Shown: positions 17,621-25,743 of the stretch, piece by piece
Layout: the number at the start of each line of letters is the position of its first letter
Position numbering within the stretch: the stretch's first letter is position 1
NCBI RefSeq assembly: GCF_016482785.1
Contig: NZ_JAEMXM010000001.1
Coordinates: forward strand, 434,001-498,000
Origin: Paenibacillus alkalitolerans
Lineage (GTDB): Bacteria > Bacillota > Bacilli > Paenibacillales > YIM-B00363
Direction: 5' to 3'
DNA length: 64,000 bases
Notes under the pieces: generated by a model
What the model was told of the DNA's origin: nothing
Seen by the model: only the letters and a program-made list of their open reading frames with translations
Databases searched by the model: none
Translations under genes and position numbers: made by a program

Positions 17621-18580
17621 TTACTCCACCAAGCCCGTGCGGTCCACGCTTTCGACAAACCATCGCTGTGCGAATACGTATAGAACCAAAGGCGGGAGTA
17701 TCATTAAAAATGCGGCAGCCATCTTCATCGGCTCGTCATAGATGGAAGGACCCACCTCCTCCGCACGCAAGTTGATCGCGTTTGTAATGCTCGACACGCC
17801 GACGGATAACGGTTGATCCGGCATGCCGTGCAAGTAGATCGTAGGGGTGTAAAAGTCATTCCAATTCCAGACGAAGGAAAACAGAAATACAACGACGAAT
17901 GCCGGCCGCGCGAGCGGCAGCATGACACGGAAAAAAATTTTCGGCGCACTCGCCCCGTCCATGGCGGCCGCCTCTTCCAGCTCCTTCGGCTGCTTGGAGA
18001 AGAACTGCCGGTAGATGATGACGAACAGCGCTCCCTTCACGCCTTGACCGAAGAAAGCCGGCAGGATTAGGGGGATATACGACTTCAGAGCTCCCAGTTG
18101 GCTGGCGGCGATCAGCGTCGGCAATACCGTAAGCTGGGGCGGCACGATAAACGTAAGCAGCAAACAAAAGAACCAGAAGCTTTTAAACGGGATCTCCAGA
18201 CGGGCGAATGCGTATCCCGCAATCGCGCAAGTGACGGTTTGAAACACCGCGGCGGCGACAGACAGCCCAAGGCTGATAGACAGCGCTTTCGGGTAATTAA
18301 GCAGCTGCCAGGCATCCTGAAGCATACCGAAGTAGACCGTTCTCGGCACCCACTTCACGGCCGGATCCACCAAATCCGCCGAATCTTTGATCATGCTTGT
18401 AACCATGAAGAAGATCGGGTTCAAATAAATGTAGGCAGTATCTATCAGAATTAAATAAAGAAAGCATTTATAAATGAGACCCTTGTCGGCCTCCAGCCCG
18501 AATAACGTCGTTTTCAGCTTCTTGAGAGCGGTTATTGGTATATTTCTAGTTTTTTTACGTCCGATACTAACATGTGCCAT
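17621..18580 (-). CDS. Sugar ABC transporter permease, MalG type (second pair)
   Basis: A 319-residue inner-membrane permease. Six membrane segments can be picked out, the first at about 37-57. The binding-protein-dependent permease loop EEAAAMDGASAPKIFFRVMLPLARP, which docks to the ATPase, lies at about 210-235. I chose the ATG at 18580 because GAGGAGG is six bases upstream; the frame stays open far upstream only by overlapping the neighbouring permease gene. The start lies 14 nt after that gene's stop. With 18595-19455 it makes a complete permease pair, but no ATPase or binding protein is directly adjacent. The MsmX-type ATPase at 28733 and the lipoprotein at 6849 are candidate partners. 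Confidence 0.88.
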   Translation of the reverse strand: MAHVSIGRKKTRNIPITALKKLKTTLFGLEADKGLIYKCFLYLILIDTAYIYLNPIFFMVTSMIKDSADLVDPAVKWVPRTVYFGMLQDAWQLLNYPKALSISLGLSVAAAVFQTVTCAIAGYAFARLEIPFKSFWFFCLLLTFIVPPQLTVLPTLIAASQLGALKSYIPLILPAFFGQGVKGALFVIIYRQFFSKQPKELEEAAAMDGASAPKIFFRVMLPLARPAFVVVFLFSFVWNWNDFYTPTIYLHGMPDQPLSVGVSSITNAINLRAEEVGPSIYDEPMKMAAAFLMILPPLVLYVFAQRWFVESVDRTGLVE

Positions 18581-18594
18581 CGTAAACCTCCTCG

Positions 18595-19455
18595 TCAAGC
18601 TTTGGCCGGTCGTGTAATTCTGGAGAAAATATAAAATATAAGGCCGAGAAAAGCTAAAATGATACCGAAATAGATCCAGGCCAAGGCGCTGGAAAGCCCG
18701 TAATTCGTCGTATTGACTCTGTCGATGATCGGATTGGTAGGGAACGTGAATAAATCGACAACCGTATAAATCGAATTTAGAAGTATGAAAGGCACCATCT
18801 CCGGCAGCGTAATTTTCCAGAATGTCTCCCATGGCGTCGCTCCGTCGATCCGCGCCGCCTCGTAGATGGAGCCGGAAATGGTTTGCCTTCCCGCAAGAAA
18901 TATCAAGATTTGCACTCCGGAATACCAGAGCACCAGGACAAAGGAGCCCAATACGGCAATGATCGGAGCGGCCCAGCTTCCGGGAAACAGCTGCGTGACA
19001 AAGTATGAAATATTGTATCTTTCCAGAAAACCGATATCCCCTTCCCCTTGCGCCATGAACTCTTCGATAATTTGTCCCGTCGTAAAGATAACGGGCAAGA
19101 AGAAGATGACCCGGAAGACGGTCCTGCCTGCGAATTTCTGATTCAGCATGATGGCGATCAGCAAGGCGAAAATAACGATGACCGGAATCATAATCAGCGA
19201 CTGCCGCAAGAATGGGATCAGTTCGTCGTACAAATATCTTCCGTTCTCGAACAGGATCGATCTGTAATGTTCCAACCCCCGGTATTCCACCTTGAGGCCG
19301 GTCGCTAAAATTTCCAAGTGGTTGAAACTCATATAGAACGAATACGCAAGAGGGAAAGCCATGAACAATAAGAAGCCGGTCGCCCAATTGGAAATAAAAA
19401 TCGTTCCCCATATTTTTCGTTCCGCCGCCGCGCTGATTTTACGTCTCCTTTTCAT
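18595..19455 (-). CDS. Sugar ABC transporter permease, MalF type (second pair)
   Basis: A 286-residue permease with six predicted membrane segments, beginning with WATGFLLFMAFPLAYSFYMS. The ATPase-coupling loop reads EAARIDGATPWETFWKITLPEM, the standard EAAxxDGA motif. The ATG overlaps the stop of the DUF5696 gene as ATGA, so translation is coupled to it. This ties the second permease pair to the membrane and secreted proteins upstream rather than to the glycosidases downstream. Confidence 0.9.
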   Translation of the reverse strand: MKRRRKISAAAERKIWGTIFISNWATGFLLFMAFPLAYSFYMSFNHLEILATGLKVEYRGLEHYRSILFENGRYLYDELIPFLRQSLIMIPVIVIFALLIAIMLNQKFAGRTVFRVIFFLPVIFTTGQIIEEFMAQGEGDIGFLERYNISYFVTQLFPGSWAAPIIAVLGSFVLVLWYSGVQILIFLAGRQTISGSIYEAARIDGATPWETFWKITLPEMVPFILLNSIYTVVDLFTFPTNPIIDRVNTTNYGLSSALAWIYFGIILAFLGLIFYIFSRITRPAKA

Positions 19456-21695
19456 ACCCCGCCATTCCCTTCCAGTACGACGTAATTGCGTGCAGGGACG
19501 GTCACTTGTCCGTGAACGTAAGGATTATCATTGTAGTTGACAAGTATTGTCGTTCCATCTTCATATATCGTTGCCATGACGCCGTTCGCAAGCTCGCGGT
19601 GATCCGTTATGAACTTGCTCTGCACCCCCGCCAGCGCCTTATTGTATCGTTCATATTCGGCAGCCGCGGTTTCCGCCCAATCCGCGAATGCAGAGCTTTT
19701 CAGCTGAAGTCCGTGCGCTTCGGTGAGGGCTTCCGTTTCAACCTGCGTGAAGACAAAGGACGGAAGCGCACCGTACTCGATATCACGAAGAAAGTCGTTC
19801 GTGTTCTGATGTCTGTCATTTTCTTCGCTTGACGTATAGGTGATCAGCCCGTGCAAGGCGATCTGAGCGAACGGCACCGGTTTCTCGGAGAACAAATCGT
19901 AAGAGAAGTCATCCGATAAATTGCGGATATGCGTAACATTGTCAACGGCATAAAAGTTCGGGTTTTCCGCTTCGACTATTCCAAGTGAGTCGTTGACTTG
20001 TTGAAAAATTTCTTCTTGCAATTTCAATGCTTCCGTCCGGTCGCTGCCGGTCCTTGCATTGTAATCGCTGGCCAGCATGCTTCCCGCTTGTTCCAGAAAC
20101 AAACCGTCCGCTCCGAATTTTTGATATTCCGATAAATCGCCTTCAATCGTCTCTAGAATAAATTGCTGGCTGGCCATGTACAAATTGTCTTTGCGGTGCC
20201 TGAATTTCTGAATCGTGCCCGCCATGTCGCGAACGGCGTGGTACTGTGCCATGAAACCGTTCGCTCCGGTGTTGTTCAAATCATAGTTGACGCCTAACAA
20301 TACCTTTGCATGCATGGAATGCGCCAATTCGACGAACCGCTTCATCCCTTCGTTCCCCCCCAGACGATCATCCGCGGGAAAATAACCGCCGTGTGCGCTG
20401 TAGCCGCCTTTCTGCCAACCCATATAGGTAACGTACATTTTCCCGACACCTCGGTTGCGCAGCTCGGTGACGATAAGGCCCGCTTCCTCGGTGGAGGTCG
20501 CTTGGATATAACGGTCCCCGATCATGCCGTCCGCGGTATCGCCCCCGATCAACGATATGTACAAAGGAAGCGGTTCGTTGTTATCTTCCAGCTTGCGCAT
20601 CCCTTTCTCTTGCATTAAGTAGCGGCGATATCGGGCGGCCATTCCCGCATAATCGGCCTCATCTTCGTCTAGGAAATAGTAACGAACGGTCCGGTCCGTG
20701 CCGAACCTCATCTCTTTGTTGTAAGTTATATAGCTTGTTCCTTTGTTTCGGTTCGTAATTTGCTCGTATTCTGCTCTGTACTTTTGCTGAGCGGTGATCC
20801 AATTGTATTGGCTGAACAGGCCTGACGGCGCGGCGAACACTTCGCTGTACTCGGCTCCTTCCCCGATTACCGCGAGCATCGCCTTGTTTCCGGACTTTAT
20901 CCCGAACACGGGCATCTTCACAGGATAACGGGAGCTGAAGGATAGACCGGTCTCGAATGACGGATCCCTTCCGAACACCGGTTCCTGATATCCTCTATTC
21001 GTGCTTATGCGATTGTCGTCGAAGCGAATCAAGGCGCCGGAGCCGTCGGGAATAAACATGTACCCTTCCCGGTTCGCCGAATGCTCCGCCGCCAAGAAGG
21101 GAAACAAACGAAGCCATAGCAAGCTGTATCCGTGCTCCTTAATCCCGCCGTCGATTATTTTCGTCTCCACGTAATCATCCAGGATTCGGATTTGCACCGG
21201 AACGGACAATCCGTACTCCGGCATATCGTAAGTCCACTGCACCCCGCCTTCGATCTCCTTCACGGCGTTAATCGTTCCGTTCACCGCCGTAAAATTGCTC
21301 TCCTTCGGGGGTGAATTATAGACGGTAAAGTCGATGTACTGAAACATCAGCGGGGAAACGAGATGCTGCTTCCACATACCTCCGATCGATTCGTTGGCCC
21401 AGTCCCGCGGATCGGGATAAGACCTCCACACATGTCCGTTTCTTTTATCCTCCACTTGGAAATGACCGGTCGATTCGTCCAGCTTAAGACGCAATATATC
21501 GGTCTCCGCCACCTGCCGGAAGCTTTCATCCGCCGGCAGCGCCGCCTCTTTCCGATTCGAGCTCGAGAATGATTCCGGCGTTGAAGCTTCGGCCGAGTCC
21601 TCCTTGAATTTATAATTCATCCGGCTTGCCGCCACGATCAAAGCAACCGCGAATATAATAATGAAGCCCGCTCTTAATTGCTTCCTTAAGATCAA
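19452..21695 (-). CDS. DUF5696-type exported protein, glycosidase-like
   Basis: A 747-residue protein with an N-terminal membrane anchor or signal (residues 9-24, FIIIFAVALIVAASRM). I recognise it as the DUF5696 family seen in Paenibacillus beside sugar ABC genes. The N-terminal half has beta-sandwich character (LRLKLDESTGHFQVEDKRNG). The second half reads like a TIM barrel (PLYISLIGGDTADG, VGKMYVTYMGWQKGGYSAHGGYFP, FGADGLFLEQAGSMLAS), so an extracellular glycosidase-like fold is likely; no activity is established. The TTG start has GGAGGTGG upstream and overlaps the NHL/YIP1 stop; its own stop overlaps the permease start. Such tight coupling to transport genes suggests a structural or substrate-processing role in uptake. 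Confidence 0.75.
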   Translation of the reverse strand: MILRKQLRAGFIIIFAVALIVAASRMNYKFKEDSAEASTPESFSSSNRKEAALPADESFRQVAETDILRLKLDESTGHFQVEDKRNGHVWRSYPDPRDWANESIGGMWKQHLVSPLMFQYIDFTVYNSPPKESNFTAVNGTINAVKEIEGGVQWTYDMPEYGLSVPVQIRILDDYVETKIIDGGIKEHGYSLLWLRLFPFLAAEHSANREGYMFIPDGSGALIRFDDNRISTNRGYQEPVFGRDPSFETGLSFSSRYPVKMPVFGIKSGNKAMLAVIGEGAEYSEVFAAPSGLFSQYNWITAQQKYRAEYEQITNRNKGTSYITYNKEMRFGTDRTVRYYFLDEDEADYAGMAARYRRYLMQEKGMRKLEDNNEPLPLYISLIGGDTADGMIGDRYIQATSTEEAGLIVTELRNRGVGKMYVTYMGWQKGGYSAHGGYFPADDRLGGNEGMKRFVELAHSMHAKVLLGVNYDLNNTGANGFMAQYHAVRDMAGTIQKFRHRKDNLYMASQQFILETIEGDLSEYQKFGADGLFLEQAGSMLASDYNARTGSDRTEALKLQEEIFQQVNDSLGIVEAENPNFYAVDNVTHIRNLSDDFSYDLFSEKPVPFAQIALHGLITYTSSEENDRHQNTNDFLRDIEYGALPSFVFTQVETEALTEAHGLQLKSSAFADWAETAAAEYERYNKALAGVQSKFITDHRELANGVMATIYEDGTTILVNYNDNPYVHGQVTVPARNYVVLEGNGGV

Positions 21696-23851
21696 CGCAG
21701 CGCCACCTCCCGATATACCTCATGTATAAAAGTAAGCAACTCGTTCGTGAGACCGACGACAAGAAAGATCAGTACGGCCAAAACCGCTAACGCGACAAAA
21801 GTCATCGCAATATTCAGCAAAGTTTCGCCTACGGAATAATTGTGAAGAGACTGAACTTTCCATAAGAACAACAGTGCCAGCCATATATACATGCCGTTGT
21901 GGAGATATTCGTATATGGCTCCTTCCGAATGCGTCATGGCATTGGAGAGGAAGGCCAGCGGCACTCCTACAAGAATGAGCGGCGTCAATGCGTACGCGCT
22001 TCCGACGAACACATCCTTGAACCTGCCTTCGCCGCGGTAAATCGAGCTTATTAAATAATTGCACAGCACCCATCCGGACCATAAGCCGAAGAAAGGCATC
22101 AACATGGATACGATGTTAAATCCGGAAGACGGCACTGGATTAAAGGCGAAGCTAGTCGTCGTTTCGGACACGACCACGGAGGCGCTAGCGGCGGCAAGCA
22201 GGAGAAAGGAGCTCGCATAGCCGCCTTTGTTCTCGTACCGAAGTGCGGTAAATCCGTCGATAGGATGTTTCAAAATAACCGTGCTTTGCTTTATTTGAAT
22301 CCAGAGAGGAAAGCCGAAGCTTATTCGCAATTTCCAACGGTTCGAGTCGATATATTTACGGAACAGCCGGCTTAAGAACAAATAAGCAACAACGGTTGCG
22401 GCAAATATATTCGCAAACAAGGCGAACCTTTGCTGAAACCACTGCAGCCGGATTTGCCAGAACGATTCCGAATAGCCCTTGGCGTTGCCGGCATCCTTAA
22501 ACAAACGCGCCGCCTCGTGATAGTCGCCTTTCTTATAGGCTGCTCTTGCCAAACCGAGGATGGCCGGAAGATATTCCGAGTGCAAGCGCAGCACCTCCTC
22601 CCACGGCTGCTCGCTCTCGATGTATCTGCCTTGTTGAGTCAGACGGTTGGCATGATGCACCATGGCGCCGAATTCGGACAAGCGGTAAACCTGAAGCATA
22701 TTTTCCTGGCTATCCAGCACGAACAATTCTCCTCTTGAGTTCGTCTCGATCGACACCGGCACCTTCAGCAAACCCAACTGCGAAGCGGAAGGCGATGACG
22801 GCCCGCCCCAATAAAATAATAAGTTACCGTCGGCATCATACTGACTGATATAGGCATATAGTGAGTCCAACACCGTAAAGTTGCCTTCACCGTCTACCGC
22901 CACATCCACAAGCTGCGGGAATTGGGGCTCTCCTTCGGCGAAGCGGACGTCATAACGGTTAAGCTCTCCGAAGCTTTGTTTCGCGGTTCCGAACTTGCTG
23001 TATTGAGCAAGTATGTTTTCCCCTTGGAAGTTCAGCTTCTTTATTTGTTCGGTTCCGACCTTCGGGCCGTTCGTTACCGTATAGATAATACCTTCGCGGT
23101 CAATTGCAACGTTGCTCACCGGCGGAGGAATTTTCCGTGTTTCATTCTCGTACATCTCCCGGGTATATATCGCTCGCTTGACGGCATCCAGTAACGAGAA
23201 CGGAGCGGCATTGGCGCCGTAAAACCGTTTGAACTCCCCTTCGGGGTCAAGCTGCACCATGCCGTAATAGCCGCCCATCGTAACGATATAGACGTATCCT
23301 CTCTTGTCAACTATCACCTTGGTCGGATCGAATTTAAGCTCATCCGGCACATTCCTCGATTCCGGACGCTTATACTCCTTCAACAGTTCTCCATCGGCGG
23401 ATAGCCGCACTACTCTCTTGTTCCCCGTGTCGGCGACGTATATATCGCCGTTATCGTCGACGAATACGCCTTGAGGAGCGTTCAGCGGACTTTCGGGCAG
23501 TTCGTAGTATCGGACCCACTCTCCGTACTTATCGAATTTGACTATTCTGTTGTTGCCCGTATCCGCAATGTAGATTTCGTCGCGGCTGTCGATGAATACG
23601 TCGCTTGGTTTTTGCAACGGGGAAGGCGCCATTGCAGCCGGATCGTCAGGATGCTGCTTCATCAGCCCTGCCCCGATAATTCGATGCGGGTAGTAGGCCG
23701 GCTGCGTCTCTATTTGAAACCCGTAATTGTCCTTTGTAAATGTACCGTATGCTACCTCGGCTTCCGCCGCATACGGCGACACGATCATGCCGAGTACGCA
23801 GATCAGGCAAAGAAGCGGCGTTCGCATCCATTGCCGTATGTAAAATTTCAT
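21692..23851 (-). CDS. NHL-repeat, TPR and YIP1-domain membrane protein
   Basis: A 719-residue protein of unusual layout. A signal peptide covers about residues 1-31. An extracytoplasmic NHL beta-propeller spans about 60-390 (repeats such as PSDVFIDSRDEIYIADTGNNRIVKFD and PQGVFVDDNGDIYVADTGNKRVVRLS). Two TPR-like helical pairs lie at about 405-455 (AILGLARAAYKKGDYHEAARLF). A membrane segment follows near 475-495, and a C-terminal YIP1-type domain with about five membrane helices runs from 530 to 719. GGGGAGGG precedes the ATG, 18 nt after the upstream permease; the stop overlaps the DUF5696 start. Function is unknown; the position between two permease pairs suggests an extracellular sensor or scaffold tied to an ABC importer. 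Confidence 0.78.
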   Translation of the reverse strand: MKFYIRQWMRTPLLCLICVLGMIVSPYAAEAEVAYGTFTKDNYGFQIETQPAYYPHRIIGAGLMKQHPDDPAAMAPSPLQKPSDVFIDSRDEIYIADTGNNRIVKFDKYGEWVRYYELPESPLNAPQGVFVDDNGDIYVADTGNKRVVRLSADGELLKEYKRPESRNVPDELKFDPTKVIVDKRGYVYIVTMGGYYGMVQLDPEGEFKRFYGANAAPFSLLDAVKRAIYTREMYENETRKIPPPVSNVAIDREGIIYTVTNGPKVGTEQIKKLNFQGENILAQYSKFGTAKQSFGELNRYDVRFAEGEPQFPQLVDVAVDGEGNFTVLDSLYAYISQYDADGNLLFYWGGPSSPSASQLGLLKVPVSIETNSRGELFVLDSQENMLQVYRLSEFGAMVHHANRLTQQGRYIESEQPWEEVLRLHSEYLPAILGLARAAYKKGDYHEAARLFKDAGNAKGYSESFWQIRLQWFQQRFALFANIFAATVVAYLFLSRLFRKYIDSNRWKLRISFGFPLWIQIKQSTVILKHPIDGFTALRYENKGGYASSFLLLAAASASVVVSETTTSFAFNPVPSSGFNIVSMLMPFFGLWSGWVLCNYLISSIYRGEGRFKDVFVGSAYALTPLILVGVPLAFLSNAMTHSEGAIYEYLHNGMYIWLALLFLWKVQSLHNYSVGETLLNIAMTFVALAVLAVLIFLVVGLTNELLTFIHEVYREVALR

Positions 23852-23869
23852 GCTCTTCCCTCCCCATGT

Positions 23870-24775
23870 CTATTTGATCCCTGAGTGCGCCATTGTCGCG
23901 ATCACTTTGCGCTGAAAAAACAAGAACATGATCAGGGTAGGCAAGAACATTACCAGGGCGGCAGCGGCTGCCGCCGTTTGCCTTGCGACGGAATTGGCCA
24001 AATTTTGGGTAATGGTGGTCAGAAAGAACGGGAACGTCTTCATTGCATCGTTTTGGATGAACAAGGTAGAGGTCGAAACATCGCTCCATATCCCTTGAAA
24101 CGCCAAGATGGCGACGGTCGCGGCGGCCGGCATCGTTACCGGGATGACGATTCGCAGGAAAATCGTAAGCTCGCTTGCGCCGTCGATTTTTCCCGCTTCA
24201 AGCAATTCGTTAGGAACCTGATCCATGAATTGCTTCATCAAGAATACTCCGACCGTACTCGCCGCATGCGGCAAAATATGCGCCCAGTACGTATCCGTAA
24301 TTCCAAGGTTTGCAACTATGACGTATCTCGGAATGTTCACTGCTTCCTGCACGAACATTAGGGAGACGACGATCGCAGCGAACAGCAATTTATGACCTGG
24401 AAACTTATGTTTGGCGAGGGGGTATGCGCATAGTGCGCTGATAATTACCACCGAAGCGGTCCCAAGAAATGCGACGGTAACGCTGTTGAACAAATACCGG
24501 GTCGCCGGAATTACGGAATCTCTCGTAACAACAAACAACTCTATGAAGTTGGACAAAGTCGGCTGCCGAACGAAAACATTCGGCGGGAAAATAAACAGTT
24601 CCGAATACGGCTTGAATGCGTGGTTGAATATGTATACCAGCGGCAGCAGCATAAATAAGCTGAACAAGCCGAGCAGCACCATCAGTACTTTCTGAGTGTT
24701 ATCGATGCGGGACAATGTTCGCGAATTGTTCCGCCAAACCCCCATTCCCGCACGTTGTTTGATGGACCGGATCAT
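23870..24775 (-). CDS. Sugar ABC transporter permease, MalG type (first pair)
   Basis: A 301-residue permease with six membrane segments, the first FSLFMLLPLVYIFNHAF. The coupling loop reads EAGKIDGASELTIFLRIVIPVTMP. I chose the ATG at 24775, seven bases after AAGGAGG, rather than a TTG two codons earlier; the ribosome binding site overlaps the end of the partner permease gene. It forms the first permease pair with 24778-25743, served by the large binding protein just upstream. Confidence 0.9.
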   Translation of the reverse strand: MIRSIKQRAGMGVWRNNSRTLSRIDNTQKVLMVLLGLFSLFMLLPLVYIFNHAFKPYSELFIFPPNVFVRQPTLSNFIELFVVTRDSVIPATRYLFNSVTVAFLGTASVVIISALCAYPLAKHKFPGHKLLFAAIVVSLMFVQEAVNIPRYVIVANLGITDTYWAHILPHAASTVGVFLMKQFMDQVPNELLEAGKIDGASELTIFLRIVIPVTMPAAATVAILAFQGIWSDVSTSTLFIQNDAMKTFPFFLTTITQNLANSVARQTAAAAAALVMFLPTLIMFLFFQRKVIATMAHSGIK

Positions 24776-24777
24776 TT

Positions 24778-25743
24778 TCAATCCTCCTTCGCTCCGAACA
24801 ATTTCCAGCTGAGCCGGTTAAAGAGATAGATGAAAACAAGCAGCACTACGGAAAGCGCAGCGGCATAGCCCATCTCGAAGCGAATCAAGCCGTAATCGTC
24901 GATATGATTGATCAGCGTATGGCCTGCGTATTCCGGCGTCGGCTTCATCTGGGACAGCTGTTCGCCGATCGAACCGCCTTTGAACGCAGCAACGATCGCC
25001 ATTACGGAAGCGAACAGTATTTGCGGCCGCATGTACGGTATTGTGATGTACCAAATTTCTTGCAGACGGCTATTGATGCCGTCGAGCCGGGCCGCTTCGT
25101 ACAGTGCGGGATCGACGTTCAATATTCCGGCGAGCATGGCCAGGAAGCCTACCCCCATGCTCGACCACAGCGTGACAACGATCATCGAGTTCATTAAGTA
25201 GGCAGGGTCAAGCACCCATAGCTGCGGATCGTTAATCAGGCCCAACCGAAACAGAAAGCTGTTCAGGTAGCCGAGACGGTCGCCCGCCAGAAGTGGAAGC
25301 CAGATGATTTGCATTACGACGCCGCCGGTCAAGGAAGGCGCGTAAATTGCCAGCACGAACCAAAGACGGATCCGGTCCGGAATTTGCGCAATGATCCATG
25401 CAAGCATGAAAGACAGGATCAATCCGCCCGGTCCCACCAGTACGGCAAACTTCAATGTGTTGGGAATCGCATGCTTAAGAAACAGCGTATCCTGGGAAAG
25501 CATGTACTCATAATTGTCCCAGCCGATAAAGTTCGGGAACTGAATCGTATTGAAATCGGTAAAGCTTAGACCTAATGCAGCAAGCACCGGAAGCAAGACA
25601 AACAAGAAAAATAAAATGACGAAAGGAGCGATGAACAGATAAGAGAGCCGGAATCTCCACATCTCTTTGAACAAATTTTTCGATTTGACATGTATGGGCG
25701 CCCGCAGCTTCGGTTCTGCCAGACCTGCATCATGGACTGACAT
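24778..25743 (-). CDS. Sugar ABC transporter permease, MalF type (first pair)
   Basis: A 321-residue permease with a hydrophobic first segment (FIAPFVILFFLFVLLPVLAAL) and the coupling loop EAARLDGINSRLQEIWYITIPYM, in which the usual G-A after D is G-I. The ATG lies inside the last codons of the binding-protein gene (14-nt overlap), so the two are translationally coupled. The pair and the binding protein are therefore one importer. Confidence 0.9.
   Translation of the reverse strand: MSVHDAGLAEPKLRAPIHVKSKNLFKEMWRFRLSYLFIAPFVILFFLFVLLPVLAALGLSFTDFNTIQFPNFIGWDNYEYMLSQDTLFLKHAIPNTLKFAVLVGPGGLILSFMLAWIIAQIPDRIRLWFVLAIYAPSLTGGVVMQIIWLPLLAGDRLGYLNSFLFRLGLINDPQLWVLDPAYLMNSMIVVTLWSSMGVGFLAMLAGILNVDPALYEAARLDGINSRLQEIWYITIPYMRPQILFASVMAIVAAFKGGSIGEQLSQMKPTPEYAGHTLINHIDDYGLIRFEMGYAAALSVVLLVFIYLFNRLSWKLFGAKED

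Noticed and set aside
18581-19411. A 277-codon upstream extension of the permease at 17621.
   Set aside because: It lies in a second frame over the partner permease gene; membrane-protein features begin only at the ATG at 18580, which has a strong ribosome binding site.
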